DNA of 64,000 nucleotides, taken from contig NC_087064.1 of assembly GCF_963678635.1 (NCBI RefSeq), positions 47,473,346-47,537,345 of the forward strand. Direction: 5' to 3'. The notes under the pieces are model-generated. The model saw nothing but the letters and a program-made list of their open reading frames with translations, made no database searches and was not told where the DNA came from. Within the stretch, counting starts at the first letter, position 1. The number at the start of each line of letters is the position of its first letter. Origin of the DNA: Symsagittifera roscoffensis. Its lineage: Eukaryota; Xenacoelomorpha; Acoela; Convolutidae. The translations under genes were made by a program, and so were the position numbers. This document shows, piece after piece, positions 12,231-23,729 of the stretch.

Positions 12231-13400
12231 CCAATAATTGGATGTTGCCAGACTTTTCCCAAGTTTTGCGATTCTGGCCTCTATATATGAATAACCAAAT
12301 CCTTGTAGTTTTCGAGATATGACGTTTTCTATGATTTTCTCCGAAATTTTCATAAAAAATTAGATTTCGAAAAATTCCAAAAGTTTGAAGATCTCAATCC
12401 TGTTATTGGGTACTCTCAGAGGGTTTCAAATCTGGCCTCTGAATATGTCTGCTCAAAATCTTGGAGTTTTTGAGATAGACGTTTTTTAGGATTTTCTGAA
12501 AATTTTTTAAGAGAACTTGGGTATATAACTTTTTATAAAACTTGAAATTACCATATGTGTAGTGAGACTCTGTCAGGGTACTCTCAGGAGTTGTGAATTT
12601 TGTCTCCAAATATGACTGCTCAAAACCGTGCAATTTTCCAGATATGACGTTTTTTGTGATTTTTTTTTAATTTGAAAATTAAATTAATTTTGTTTTCAAA
12701 GTTTGAAATTCCTAACCTGTGGTTGGGTGCTCTCAGAGTAATCTCAGGAGTTGCAAATTTGGGCTCCAATTAAGAATGCTCATATCTTTTTTTGTTTTAG
12801 AGATATGGCGATTTTTGTGAATTTTTTAGGAAATTTTCAGAAAACTCAAATTTCAAAATAGTTCCCAACCCTGTAGTTGGGAACTATGTAGTTGGGAACT
12901 AAAATCATAAAAAAACTAAAGTGAAATTCCCAACCCTGTAGTTGTGTGCTGTCCGATTATTTTCAAAGACTGTGAATATTGCCATCTAATAAGACTGCTC
13001 AAATCTTGGTAGTTTTCGAGATATGAAATCTTTTCTGGTTTTCAAGCAAAAATACCTCTGTTTAGAAAACTTAAGGTGAAGTTACTCAAAATATTAATTT
13101 CCGATCTTGTGGTTGGGTACTGTAAGAGTACTCTCAGGAGATGTGAATCTTGCGTCCAAATGCGACTGCTCAATTGCTTTTAGTTTCCCAGATGTGACGT
13201 TTCTTAGTTCATTTTAAATTTTTCGAAGAACATATAAAACTTTACAAAATTTTATGGTTCTTCAAAATTTGTATAGAAAACTTGAATAAAAAATTTTGCA
13301 AATTTTGTCACTAAGAACCCTGTAATTAAGTGCTGTCAAAGCACACTCAAAGAATGCAGATCTTATTTTCAATATATGCGGTTTTTCACTTATTTTCAAT
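12230..13400. repeat. Degenerate ~165-bp satellite, about six units
   Basis: A motif of the form GACTGCTCAAA...TAGTTTTCGAGATATGACG recurs near 12,300, 12,477, 12,640, 12,800, 13,020 and 13,190, roughly every 165-210 bp. Each is preceded by a GTAGTTGGGTACTCTCAGGAG-like segment. Units are much diverged and AT-rich. Short internal duplications occur (GTAGTTGGGAACTA twice near 12,880-12,900; a 28-bp duplication at 13,358-13,410). The minus-strand ORF across it is made of repeat sequence and is not called. Confidence 0.75.
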
Positions 13401-14430
13401 ATATGCGGTTTATCATGAGTACCGGAGGTGCGTTTTACTCTAGTTTGGTTTTATTTTACATCTAAAGATTGACTTAGGGGCTGTCGCAGATGGGTGTGCG
13501 TGGGCTTGGACGCCCCGTCTTCCTCAGGGATTCGAACGCTGAGCACCCAAAAGTTCATCTCTTCGATATTTTTTCTGACATATTTTGGCACTTAAATGAA
13601 CAAATTATTTTTCAGCAGGGCGCGCCGGAAAAATGCTTTTTTCGTTAAAGCTATCCTAAAATGCTCTAAATGGTTGTTTTTGGTTTTTCTTTATATGCTC
13701 TGCGGTGGACGAAATTTCAGCAAAATAAGGTGGATCTGTATATTGTTTTGAGCTGAAAAAAAATCAGTTTGGTCGACCTCAAAAAATTCGCTTTTACTCA
13801 AATCTAGTTATCCTTTACTAGACGAAATCCTAGATCAGCCCTTGATTACATCCATCGCTTGTAAAAAAGACATCTAATACGAACCAGCCATCTATTATTT
13901 AAACGCAAAGCGAAAAACTATGGACTTAATGTTTGAGTGATTTTTATAGGATACAATGGTTAACCAAAGGCGTTAGGGACAGCGTTTAAGCGGAAGGCTT
14001 ATTTCAACTTAAGGTCTTTATTTAGGTCAAGGTTAAAAGTCGTGACAAATTTTCTGGAAGTGTTGAGCGTATGACAGGGCAGCGCTAGGTAAGGAGAGGG
14101 TTGGCAGCACAGGTCGAGGCAAGGCAAAGTTTCTCAAATTAAAAAAAAGTTCTGTATATTCCAAGTCGTCTTTGTTTTTACATAATAAGAGCGACCGAGG
14201 ATACATGATACTGTTTGAAGCGAGCGTGACTTTTATAAGCCGGCTATTTCTTTTTATTAAAGGCGCACCAAAATATTTTGCGGTTTTATTGTTTCAAAAC
14301 AAATATTTATAATTTTGTTTTATGTTTGATATTAACAAACGTGGATAAATACTATGGGTAGGCGTTTCTGGGTCTTATGGCCCGTTGTTTATCCTCCTTC
14401 AGTCTCCTTCCCGATGAATACTAACGATGA
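13401..14430. other. Intergenic DNA with a possible small MITE (13,473-13,845)
   Basis: Between CTTAGGGGCTG (13,473) and CAGCCCTTGA (13,836) lies ~370 bp with imperfect inverted termini and no ORF. It could be a short non-autonomous transposon, but the terminal match is only about 7-9 bp. CTCAG-GGATTCGAACG-CTGAG at 13,528-13,548 is a small hairpin with a B-box-like loop on the minus strand. The rest holds nothing recognisable. Confidence 0.3.
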
Positions 14431-14439
14431 AGTACTCAA

Positions 14440-15250
14440 TACATGTTTGTGATTGACCGAAGAAATTTATTCTCTCTTTCTGATTGTAACGCTATGAAAC
14501 AACTCGAATTTTTAAAAGTGTTATCGCTCAATCGCTTGCTTGAAAAATTCATTTTTTTGCAGACAGATTCCCGCTCTCAAAATAACTTTCAATATTTTCA
14601 AAGCTCATTGCTCAATTGCCTGGGCAACAATTTCCGTCTCGTATCAAGATTTGGAAAAAAATTGAAAGTTTTCAAAGTTTCAATTTTCAATAAATTGCAT
14701 GACAAAAGCTGATGTTTTCATCAAATAGAAAACAACTTGAAAATCAGCAAAATTTTTATGGTTTATTTGTTGGCTTAAAAAAGTTTTAGCTCAGCTGTTC
14801 ACGCTATGAAAAAACGTGAACTATTTCACAATTTCCTCGCTCAGTCGACTCGGTGAAAAAACTTTAACTTACCGAATCCATGAAGCTATGATAACAAGCT
14901 GAAGTTCAACAAAGAGTTGTTGTTCAGTAGCTTGACTTAGAACTTCTGTTCTTGTTTCCCAATTTGATTCAAACTATAAAAGCAACTTGACAAATTGTTT
15001 TGCTTGTAAACTTGCTTGTAAACAACTAAAATTTTCCGAATTTAATAAAACTGTTTATTAATTTGGTTTGAAACGTTTCTCGCTCAAAGGAATTTGAAGT
15101 ATTCAAATGTGTCCGTTACATAATTTTAACTTTTCGCAACTCGATTTAAGCATTGAAAAAAACTTGAAACGTCTCAAATTTTTAGTTTTATTTGATCATG
15201 CTCAACACATAGCTTAGAAAAAAGTCATTTTCTTGCTACTAGGTTTGAGC
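14440..15250. repeat. Degenerate repeat related to the terminal satellite
   Basis: Phrases such as GCTATGAAACAACTCGAA, CGCTTGCTTGAAAAATTC and TTCAAAGTTTC recur every ~90-110 bp. They match the style and wording of the satellite at 62,790-63,870 (for example CTTTATGAAACAACTTCAA near 63,812). The + strand ORF at 14,443-14,712 lies entirely in this repeat and shows no domain. Confidence 0.5.
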
Positions 15251-16260
15251 TATTAGATCAAATTTTATGAAATTTCGATTGCCTAAGAAGCTTTTGGCTT
15301 AATTTTTTGCAGGTTGTTACATAGAGCTCAATGGAATGAAATGTAAACATTGCAGAAAACACGGATGTTATATTTCATATCCTTCAAGATAGATAAGTTA
15401 AGTTTTTTAACTAGGTTATTATACTATTTGAGGATTTTAAGCAAACTTAGTATGTGTAGAAGGATGATCGCTTCTCAATCGGTGTTTTTTTAATAATATT
15501 TTGCCTGTAAATATTCCCGTAGGAAACTAAATTTTGGATATTTTTTGTTTGACATGAAGCTTCCTAAATATACGTGACTACACTGACCAGAGATTAATAA
15601 GGTAAGCATCTTGACTACCCATAGAGCCCTTATGGTATCATTGGTTGGTGTATTTTAAAATTCATATTCATATTCAAAGGAACGTAAACCGGACTGAGAG
15701 GCAATTGAGCCTATTTACATAAATTACTAGTCTGAAATATTCGATATTTTCAGCCGTGGCTATTAATCAATGTTATTTGTAAGTTATAAATTGCGTCAAC
15801 ATTGGTTGAAATTTTGTATAAATACCAACAGATTTATGCCTAGAATTTTGTTTTGTTCAAACTCTTGTCCGTCAAAATTTATCAGAGTTAATTTTGTAGT
15901 ATTGCTTTTTGATTGAATCGCGCTAAAATTTGTGACTTTTCTATAAATCTGAGCAAACTTCCGCGTAATATCGATACTAAAATTGACTTACTACCCGCTG
16001 AGACTTTATCTTTTTGTGTCGAATTTGCATTTGTTGCCTTCTTGTTCTGATTATTCTTTGAAGAGTTCAAACATTTTATTTAAATTGTAGCCGTTTGAAA
16101 ATGAGATTTGGTTGGAGGTTACAAATGCTGTCATATTTAATTTCAGATTTATCGGCTCATGTTTCAATTGAGAGATATTTTGCCCTCCACTGATTTAGTT
16201 TGACTGTGTTTTAACCTTTAGTCGATCATCCGGCCGAACTTGGACTGGAGCAAATAGAAT
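15251..16260. other. Non-coding AT-rich DNA
   Basis: No ORF with protein-like composition, no repeat of note and no RNA gene seen. A minus-strand ORF of 60 codons (15,888-16,070) is Asn/Lys/Ser-rich and looks like chance. Confidence 0.5.
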
Positions 16261-16278
16261 AGAAGGAAAAAGGCGGAT

Positions 16279-16464
16279 CAAGTTAACATCCTCCTTCTCC
16301 CCCTCCCTCCGGCATTTAATTCGCATTAAGTTTGCTAAGCGCTGCATGTTAAATGCTCGATTCTGATTGGCTGAAAATTTCTAACTTAGAACCAAGTTAA
16401 CATCCTCCCCTCCCCCCACCCAAACGGCTTGGGGGGGGGGGGGAGGGAGGATGTTAACTTGGTT
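16279..16464. repeat. Palindrome with 20-bp arms around a G13 run
   Basis: AACCAAGTTAACATCCTCCC at 16,390-16,409 is the exact reverse complement of 16,445-16,464. Between them lie a C-rich tract (16,410-16,421) and a run of 13 G (16,431-16,443), so the stem could extend through imperfect C/G pairing. A third, direct copy of CAAGTTAACATCCTCC is at 16,279-16,294, followed by another C-rich tract. The structure can form a long hairpin, and the G-run could form a quadruplex on the + strand. Confidence 0.85.
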
Positions 16465-16794
16465 AAAAAATGCTTTGACAGTGCCTTCCTGTCCTGAGCT
16501 CCTTTTCTACGTTTTAAATCTAGTTTCTAACAGCTAGCTTAAAATATTTTTAAAGGCGACATTTAAAAACTAAATTCGAGGTGCACCCGAAAATTTTTTG
16601 ACTGAATAGGATTTTTTCAATTTTTGACTTTGTAGAGTTTTCAGTAGAGCTCAAAAACTCAATGTGGTCGACATGAAGAAGTCGAGAAAAAACAATTTTT
16701 TTGCACTTTTTAGATGTTTGTCTGGTTTACTTTGCACTTTAAATGCTCGCATGACCCGACATTAAAAATCGATGAATGTAGTGAAGACTCTTAT

Positions 16795-16995
16795 ATAGGT
16801 AGTGATGAATTTTTTCCAGGAAAGCTCTTAAATTTTGTTCCCACTCAAGTTATATTTTTTCGCGGTTTGGGTTTTCGATTTCTCTCTAAATTCTTTTCAT
16901 TTCCTTTTTAAAAACTTTAGCAAATTCCAATATCAGTCAGCAAAAGTTTAAAGGAAAGGTCACGAATTCTCAAATTGATTTAATTTTATCGAAAA
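16795..16995. repeat. Ancient solo arm of the foldback element
   Basis: The stretch GATGAATTTTTTCCAGGAAA ... TTTTTTCGCGGTTTGGG ... TTCATTTCC ... AGCAAATTCCAATATC follows, base for base with many substitutions, the right arm of the element at 4,349-4,547. No opposite arm is seen nearby. This shows the family was dispersed before it was caught in array 1. Confidence 0.6.
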
Positions 16996-18640
16996 CGTGT
17001 CATTCATAAACTTTTCTTGTCGAAGAGCTTTAAGAGCATATACTTTTTCCCTTGAATATGGAAAGTTTAAGTTTTTCAAAAAAAAAACAAATCAGTTTTT
17101 TTTTCGGTTTCCTTGCATTCATTGACTCTTTTCCAACTGTCTGTTGGCTATGTTTCAGATTTTATAGCCTTGAACCATTCACCTTTGTTTGAATTTAATT
17201 CTGCAACCAATTAATGAGTAATCTCTTGGAATTTCATCTGATACCAAACTCCGATGCCTCAATTTTGATAGGGTACAGTAGGCCTATTCAAGCTAGACAT
17301 TATTGATCTCTCAAAATCTTGATAAAGAGGTACAGTTGCAAAATTAAATTGGAGTATAAAGGTCTGCGCCACCCTGCGCCCTGTATATGACAGAAAATCG
17401 TTCAGAAAAGTGGAAATTGGTTTCGATAAATAATCCGCCAAGGACTCGATAAAGAAACCAAATTGACTACTAATTTAATGCCGCAAGCACACAGTGTGCG
17501 TCTGTGCGTCAAGACAGACGTTCATTGCAGAATGTATTTGTTTTTTCGGCTCCAAGTCAAATAATGGGTGTCATCGGTGGGTTACCCGGTTTCTATGGTG
17601 CACTCGGGTAAAAAGAGTTCGAATTGTTTCGATACAAGAAAATTATATAATTGCATTATATAATTTCCTTAGTAAACAGATATCATGTAAAATTTCATGT
17701 ATATAATTTTGTTAGTAATGTACTGATAAATCAGTCAGGTTAAAAGAAGTCATATTACTGAAAGTTAAAAAAAGCTCTGTAGTAACATGAGGGAAATGGT
17801 GTCGAGTTCCACAAAAACAGAGCAAAACTCGATTCATTTTATTCTTTTAAAACTGGTTTCATCTATTTGCACATTCTCTCTCTGAACCAACTTTATGGCG
17901 GCGAAATGTGGAATTATTTGATTTGCGTGCAGTTGCAGATATGAAGTCATTTGATTTCTACTTTTTTCACCCGTTCTGCTTTTGGACGATTTTTCTTGTA
18001 GACTGGTCTCCTAAGATAAAATATGCAATTAAACAAATCTGTGCAAGTAAGCGGAAAACGTTCCGGGTACAATTTTGATGTCTTTATTTAGGACTGGTGA
18101 CGAAAATTGCGGCTGATTTATGTTCATCAAATATACCCGCTTCCATTTAAGCATTTTAGTTTATGTAGCGTTTATGAAGCAAGTAGAATTATGAAGCATT
18201 TCTTGTTAAAATGAGACCGAGGATAACCGATTGCTGTGCAAGTAGCACAGAATGTTCTGTTCATATTCTTGAAAAAAAAACAAATTTTTTTTTTTCGAAT
18301 TTTGTTGTTTTTTACGCGTGGTGTAATGAAAGGATCTGTATAAATCCTGAAATTTAGCTATATCCGACTGTCACTGTAAAATAGGCAAATCAGGCAACGG
18401 TTTATCTCGAAAAATATCCAGAAAAAAAAACAAAAACAAAATTCGAACAAAATGAATTTAAAAAAAAAATTTCAGTTTTTTGGCAGGAATTGTTTGGAAT
18501 TTTGGAAGCGTTTATTTCAAAAATGTCTCTTAAGAAACTTCAAAAGTTAATTTTGATAAATTTTCATAGCCTATCTTTCTATAATGAGCCTGCTCGCTTG
18601 CGTTAATTGTTCGAAATTAGACTAACACTCGAAAATTTCA
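16996..18640. other. Non-coding DNA, no gene recognised
   Basis: A locally GC-richer patch at 17,480-17,620 contains CACACAGTGTGCG and a tiny ORF that could be an exon fragment, but without splice or homology support. Poly-A and poly-T runs occur at 18,270-18,300 and 18,420-18,475. Otherwise nothing identified. Confidence 0.45.
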
Positions 18641-18644
18641 AACC

Positions 18645-18850
18645 GGTTTTCCTCAACACTGGGACAAGTTCTCTGAAAAAATTTTAATGTTGTTCGAACC
18701 AGGATTGAAAGGGCTGTAATATGATATATCACTGAATTCCTTTTTATGATTATTTGTGGTACCTAATTTCGCGTGGAAAACAAAAAAAGAAAAACTAAAA
18801 CACGTGAATTCAGTTTCGCGTGGAAAACAAAAAAAAAGAAAACTAAAACA
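18645..18850 (+). repeat. SINE-like repeat, family 2, copy 1
   Basis: TTGTTCGAACCAGGATTG, then AAGGGCTGTAATATGATATATCACTG, a ~60-bp body and a GCGTGGAAAACAAAAAAAG tail. The same order occurs in reverse complement at 32,603-32,765. A T-arm-like motif upstream and an A-rich 3' end suggest a tRNA-related SINE. The tail segment (about 45 bp, TTTCGCGTGGAAAAC...) is tandemly duplicated at 18,768-18,855. Confidence 0.5.
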
Positions 18851-18860
18851 TGAATTCAAA

Positions 18861-19553
18861 GTTTTTCAAATGGTTTCAAATGGCACAATCAAAAATTTTC
18901 CAATTTATGAAGTGAAACTTACGGTTTTATTTGCTCTTGGAATATATAATTTTGATGCAGTCTGATGTTCAATTTCAGAAGAGAAAGATCTCTTCATCAA
19001 AATGAACAGTTTTGTAAGTCAAAACCAAGAAGACTTCGCTTTTAGCTAAGCTTGTGTCTAAATAGGCAGCAAAATTTTAACCCAGATTTTTTCAACAAAC
19101 GCAAACTTTTGAAATATTGATTTGGGATTCCAAATCTCGCCTAACAGTTCCAGAATTTTTTTTACCCCTTGCGACTTTTTTTTACCCCTTGCGAGCTTTT
19201 CATAGGGTACCCAAAAACTGGCGTGAATAACCCGCCGTACACCACAGTTCCTTACCGCTTCCCTAAGTGGTCACGACACAAAATGGTCAAAAGGTTATAT
19301 GAAAACTTTCTGACTTTTAGTTTATTAATCGATTTTTTCCCATTTATAGATTGAAACGAAATAACGAGAAACAATTTTTGATCGAATTGTTCTCGAAGTA
19401 TGAAGTTTAAGGATTTACTTTTTTCTAAATTGATTTTAAAATCCATTATTAACTCAATTGAACATTTTGTTTGGTTTACCGGAAAGTGGAATCAGAATCT
19501 TAAAATTTTGCTGTTAGTTTCGTTTAGATAAATCTGAAAAGTTTAGATAACAA
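18861..19553. other. Non-coding DNA left of the old LTR element
   Basis: Contains a short tandem duplication of TTTTTTTACCCCTTGCGA near 19,155-19,200. No gene or RNA is recognised. Confidence 0.5.
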
Positions 19554-19922
19554 TGTTGTCCGCGGTCAATCTAAAACACATAATCTTGTTAATGTCACTA
19601 TTTCAATCTAATTAAACTTTACTGCAAGTTCATGAATACTTAAAGCCATGTAACCAAATATGAAAAAATGTATTTGAAAGTTAATGTCATAACTGGAATG
19701 AGATGCCAATGATATTTTTTAATGTAAAACAAAACTAGTATAAAAAGGAGCTGAAAAATATGTACCGATCACTGGAGAATTCTGTTAATATAGAGAGTAT
19801 TTCAATAATTCAAAATCACAATTTTTCCATCTTCGAGCCGCAATTCCGAAGCCATTACTGAGCTGGCCACATCCTAAATCTAAAATTTTAAATAGACTTA
19901 GTTATAGTCTACAGATATAACA
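19554..19922 (+). mobile_element. 5' LTR of old Ty3/gypsy element
   Basis: Matches 26,108-26,467 along its whole length with roughly 10-15% differences by eye plus small indels. It starts TGTTGTCCGCGGTC (TGATGTCCGCGGTC in the 3' copy) and ends GATATAACA, with TG...CA termini. TAGTATAAAAAGGAGC near 19,737 is a good TATA box and is conserved in the 3' LTR. The exact 5' end could instead be the internal TG at 19,557. The divergence indicates an old insertion. Confidence 0.85.
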
Positions 19923-19936
19923 TGGTGACAATAAAA
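19923..19936 (+). promoter_or_regulatory. Primer-binding site of element 2
   Basis: TGGTGAC follows directly on the 5' LTR. TGG is the expected complement of a tRNA CCA end, and TGGTGAC matches the tRNA-Trp type site described for CsRn1-like Ty3/gypsy elements. The following bases (AATAAAA) do not match, so the site is decayed or the assignment is wrong. Confidence 0.5.
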
Positions 19937-20920
19937 TTGTGATACCCACAACAAAACACCAAATACTAATGTTTCTCAGCCAATCTCTCTATTCAAATTA
20001 TTTAAATTCAAAATTAAAATTTGATTACCGATCCCGTCGAGCCGAGACGATTGATCCAGTTCCGAAGACGCCATCAACCAGAGAAGGGGTGGCTTGCTAA
20101 AAAACAAACTAGAGGCAGCATCGCGCACAGATGACACTACAACTTTGTGGAGCCAGTGACTGATTTCAAGTGGGGAACGATGTGTCGTGGTTTCAGTATC
20201 TACGCCTTTGATGTACGTTTTTTCACTCAAAAAGGTTTTGTGAGTAAATGATCTTAAATTGATACTGGTGCTTTTTGAATTATTGACTCTGGTGCTTACT
20301 GACTTATCATAGCGACTGCGAATCATTTATTTTTCTGGATCGATTAGCTCTCAAAACAACTGTTTATTGCTATCACAGTCTAGCGAAAATTTTAATGAGT
20401 CTTTGGCGCTCATAAATACAGACACATTATGTATTAAAAAAGCACAACTTTTGCTAATCACAGGTCTCACAAACAAAAGAACTAAGATATAAAGCTACTC
20501 TAACTTTCGTTTATCTATCTGACAGGGACGATTTACGCGAAATACTCTATAATGCAGCTTCAAGTTAAAACATAGACATACTAATAGTTTAATGTCAACT
20601 GCTCATACTTAAAATACTAGTAATAAAAACACTGATCACCTAAATGATCAAAGGCCACGTTTTTGGTCAATTTTGTGAGAAAGCGTTTTTCATAACGCAA
20701 GCTGTTAGATCTGAATACTTGGGTTGACAAAAAAAAAGAAACCGAACTAAATGTTATCGCTATAAATTTGAGTTAATTAAAAACAAATAATACTGAAAAA
20801 ATGAATCTTTATAATACTGAAAACGCTGATTGTTAATTAAACTTCAAATTTTGCTGAAAAAAAAATTAAAATGACTCAGGCACAAATTTTTGAAACCTAT
20901 ATACTTATAAACCTATAAAA

Positions 20921-20960
20921 TGGCCCACCCTCATTCTAACGTAAGAATGAGGGTGGGCCA
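20921..20960. repeat. Perfect 17-bp hairpin in the element 2 leader
   Basis: TGGCCCACCCTCATTCT (20,921-20,937) and its exact complement (20,944-20,960) are separated by AACGTA. The hairpin is far more GC-rich than its surroundings and lies ~35 bp upstream of the gag remnant. It is perfect although the element around it is decayed, so it may be a later insertion or a recent local inversion. Confidence 0.85.
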
Positions 20961-20993
20961 AATATCAAATACGAAGAGTCGTAGACGTCGCGA

Positions 20994-21420
20994 ATGTTAA
21001 TAATAACCAACGTAGCGGATACTTACAATTGCTCTTACAAGGTTAGGCATAACAGTTTTTTTACCCTGCCACAAGTAGTTCAGCAGCATTTTGATAACGC
21101 TGCAGTAGCTCTTCGTGACCTTTTTAACAACCAAAATTTAATTGAGCTTCACATGATAGAGTTCGAGAGAGCACGCTTCGATGCATTAACAATTCGTCCG
21201 GACCAATTTTTAGTTCAGCTTCAAACTCTAGCAAAACAGGTGTTACGCGACCCAATGCTCTTACCCGTCGCACCAGCTGAGACAGCCCTAGGCCAAGCTG
21301 ACGTAGATCGAGTAGCACGTTAAAACGCCGCAATTGACGAGCGACAGCGATTCGCAACGCTGGAACGCAATCACTCAGTGATTCGCGTCTTTAAACGCGC
21401 GATGCATAATTAGATTAGAA
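20994..21420 (+). pseudogene. gag (capsid) remnant of element 2
   Basis: The frame 20,994-21,323 gives a helical, Ty3-gag-like stretch (QQHFDNAAVALRDLFNNQN ... FLVQLQTLAKQVL) and ends at an in-frame TAA. The same frame continues for about 30 more sensible codons (AAIDERQRFATLE) before the next stop. The true start is not clear. Assigned as capsid from position and composition only; no active protein is expected. Confidence 0.6.
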
Positions 21421-21854
21421 TTAAACTTTTAGAGCAACCACTCGCTAATCGTTTGCAACAACTCTCTCTTATGCACACTCTCTAGCCGTTTGCTTGTGTT
21501 TAATAGCATGTGTCCATCGGATGATATTGCAAGGGATGGTTTAAATGAAGTAGCACCCGACATCACAGAAAACCTTATAACTGCACTCACTAAAATTAAT
21601 AAAACACAAAAAAAGATGCAAAATCGTATTGAGGCGCAAACAAAACAGTTTAATAGCACAGTTTAATAGCTCCTAAGTTAGAGCGAAACCCTAACCTGCA
21701 GCAATCAAGAAGCTTTATGGGACAAAATATCTCATATCCGCAAAAAAATTAGTGGGCAAGCAAAAACAACGCCAGCGCCAGTTTTTCCCTATTTTTTTTG
21801 GGTTCATTTTAGCAATGGGGGTACGCGAGCAACCTAAGACCACAGGGAACACAA

Positions 21855-22325
21855 ATGGCACCTCCTCAAGCGTTTTATGTCGAAATAACATCCGCGCAAA
21901 ACAATCAATTAACCCAGCAATATTTGCCGCAACAAGGGCAAAACTACGCTAATCCGGACCCCCAAAATTATCAATACTCCGCACCGCAAGGACCCTACGT
22001 TCCTGTGATATCCATGGGTCCCAAATTTTGTTTTGAATGTGATTTACCTGGACATATTAAAAGATTCTGTCCTTACACGCAACGTCCACCTCAGAAAAAA
22101 GGCGGTCAATTTCCTTACCCAACCCATCCAAAAAACGAAAAGTATAATATAGACATTTCCCCATCCTCTGGCTTGTTGAAATTGCCAAATTTTAGCCTTC
22201 AATTAAACGAAATTAAGCCCAGAGACAGAAACAAACCCAAAATTAAGCCTAAAAACAATTTTTTCGTAATTCTCGAAAAAAAAGTAACATTTCAACCACA
22301 GCATCAGTTAGTAGTTGAATGTTAA
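21855..22325 (+). pseudogene. gag nucleocapsid remnant with CCHC knuckle
   Basis: An open frame of 156 codons has a Gln/Pro/Tyr-rich N-terminal part and, at codons 59-72, CFECDLPGHIKRFC, a perfect C-x2-C-x4-H-x4-C zinc knuckle, followed by a basic Lys-rich tail. This is the RNA-binding nucleocapsid region of gag. About 400 bp of frame-broken sequence separates it from the capsid remnant. Confidence 0.75.
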
Positions 22326-22849
22326 GTAAAAAATAGAAGACGTTAATCTCAACAAGGTACACCGTTTACTATATGCAGTCGTACGTTTTGATCAGAAAAC
22401 TGGTTTATGCGTTATGTCTTCATTTCAGCATCCTAAACATAACCCAATTGTAATTCTGAGCTTACTTAATCCACACACAGAACCAGTAACAGTTTTAAAA
22501 GAAACAGCAGTCGCTACTTTTAAAACTATATCACCTAGACATTCCGAATCACTGTCTATACTAGATCCAAAAATCGTTTCGTTGATAAAAATTCTCGAAC
22601 GATGACAATTTTGCGGCGTCCATTAACCACCTTATCGCAAGCCCAAAATTTATAGTTCCTTTCCAACCTCCAAGCCTTGGCCCAGAGTATGAAAAATTAT
22701 GGTTTCCTACACCCGAAAATCCTAATAACGTATCAAAATTCAGCAAAAAATCTTTGATTTGCTACAGGATTTCAAAAAGAGGGAAAATAAACAGCCAAAT
22801 ACAAGCTCGCAAGACGAAAAAATGGTTTTTATCTTAATTTTCATGGGAA

Positions 22850-23680
22850 GATTCAGTCCTAACGTTTGAAGAAAAATCACAAATTGAGCAGTTACTTGTT
22901 GAATATAACGTTATTTTTGCACGCCATCGCTTTGACGTAGGATATAACACTGAGTATAAAGTGAAGTTAAAACCAGAACATCCACTTCCAATTTACACAC
23001 ACAGTTCGGTAAAAAGCATTCCATTATGAGAAAAATTGAGCTCTTATTCAATACTATAACATCATAACCACGTTGTCATTGTCAAAATACAGCAGTCATT
23101 TTTTCGTTCAGCGCAAACTATGACTTATCGTTGATTTATGCCGCATTGATCACTTACTTAGTCATGACTACAAAAGCACTAATTTTGCAATGTTAAATAT
23201 GGAAGTAGCAGTGTAGCACTTTGCACGCAAACGACTGTTTTGCAAGCTAGACTGTTCACGGGCCTACCATTGTGCTCAAATGGCTGAAGATTTATCAGCA
23301 CAATAACTAGCTTTCAATTTTGCATCACGTACATAGGCATATAAATGTTTAGCACTAGGGCTAGCAAAAGCAGTAACAGGATTTAGTTTTTTTTGTTCGG
23401 ACATATCTTCATTCTTGTCTCGCTGCTAACATTTGTACACCATACATAGACAATATTGCTACTGCAGCAAACAAGGTATCCAAACTCCTGTGCAACTTAC
23501 GCAAAATCTGTAAATGTAGTGAGTGTTCCGGTCTGAAACTTTCACCAGCGAAATGTCAATTTGCTAGTGAAAAATTAAGTTTTTGGGAAATGTAATCACC
23601 CCAATTGGAATACAACCAGTAACTAAAAAAAATCACAAATATTTCAGCGAATTAGAATGCCAGAGACACCGGAGCAACTC
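22850..23680 (+). pseudogene. Reverse-transcriptase remnant of element 2
   Basis: Frame-shifting translation gives the segment before RT (FARHRFDVGYNTEYKVKL near 22,915-22,975) and RT pieces: CKLDCSRAYHCAQMAE near 23,240-23,290, AFNFAS near 23,313, and an AKCQF / FLGNVITP thumb-side stretch near 23,550-23,600. At least four stops or frame changes fall between these. The YVDD/FIDD catalytic box is not recoverable in any frame. A protease should lie at 22,330-22,830, but no DTG or DSG motif was seen there. Confidence 0.7.
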
Positions 23681-23729
23681 AAGCGCCTCATTGGATTTTA
23701 GCAATTTTTTTTGAAAGTTCCTGCAAAAC

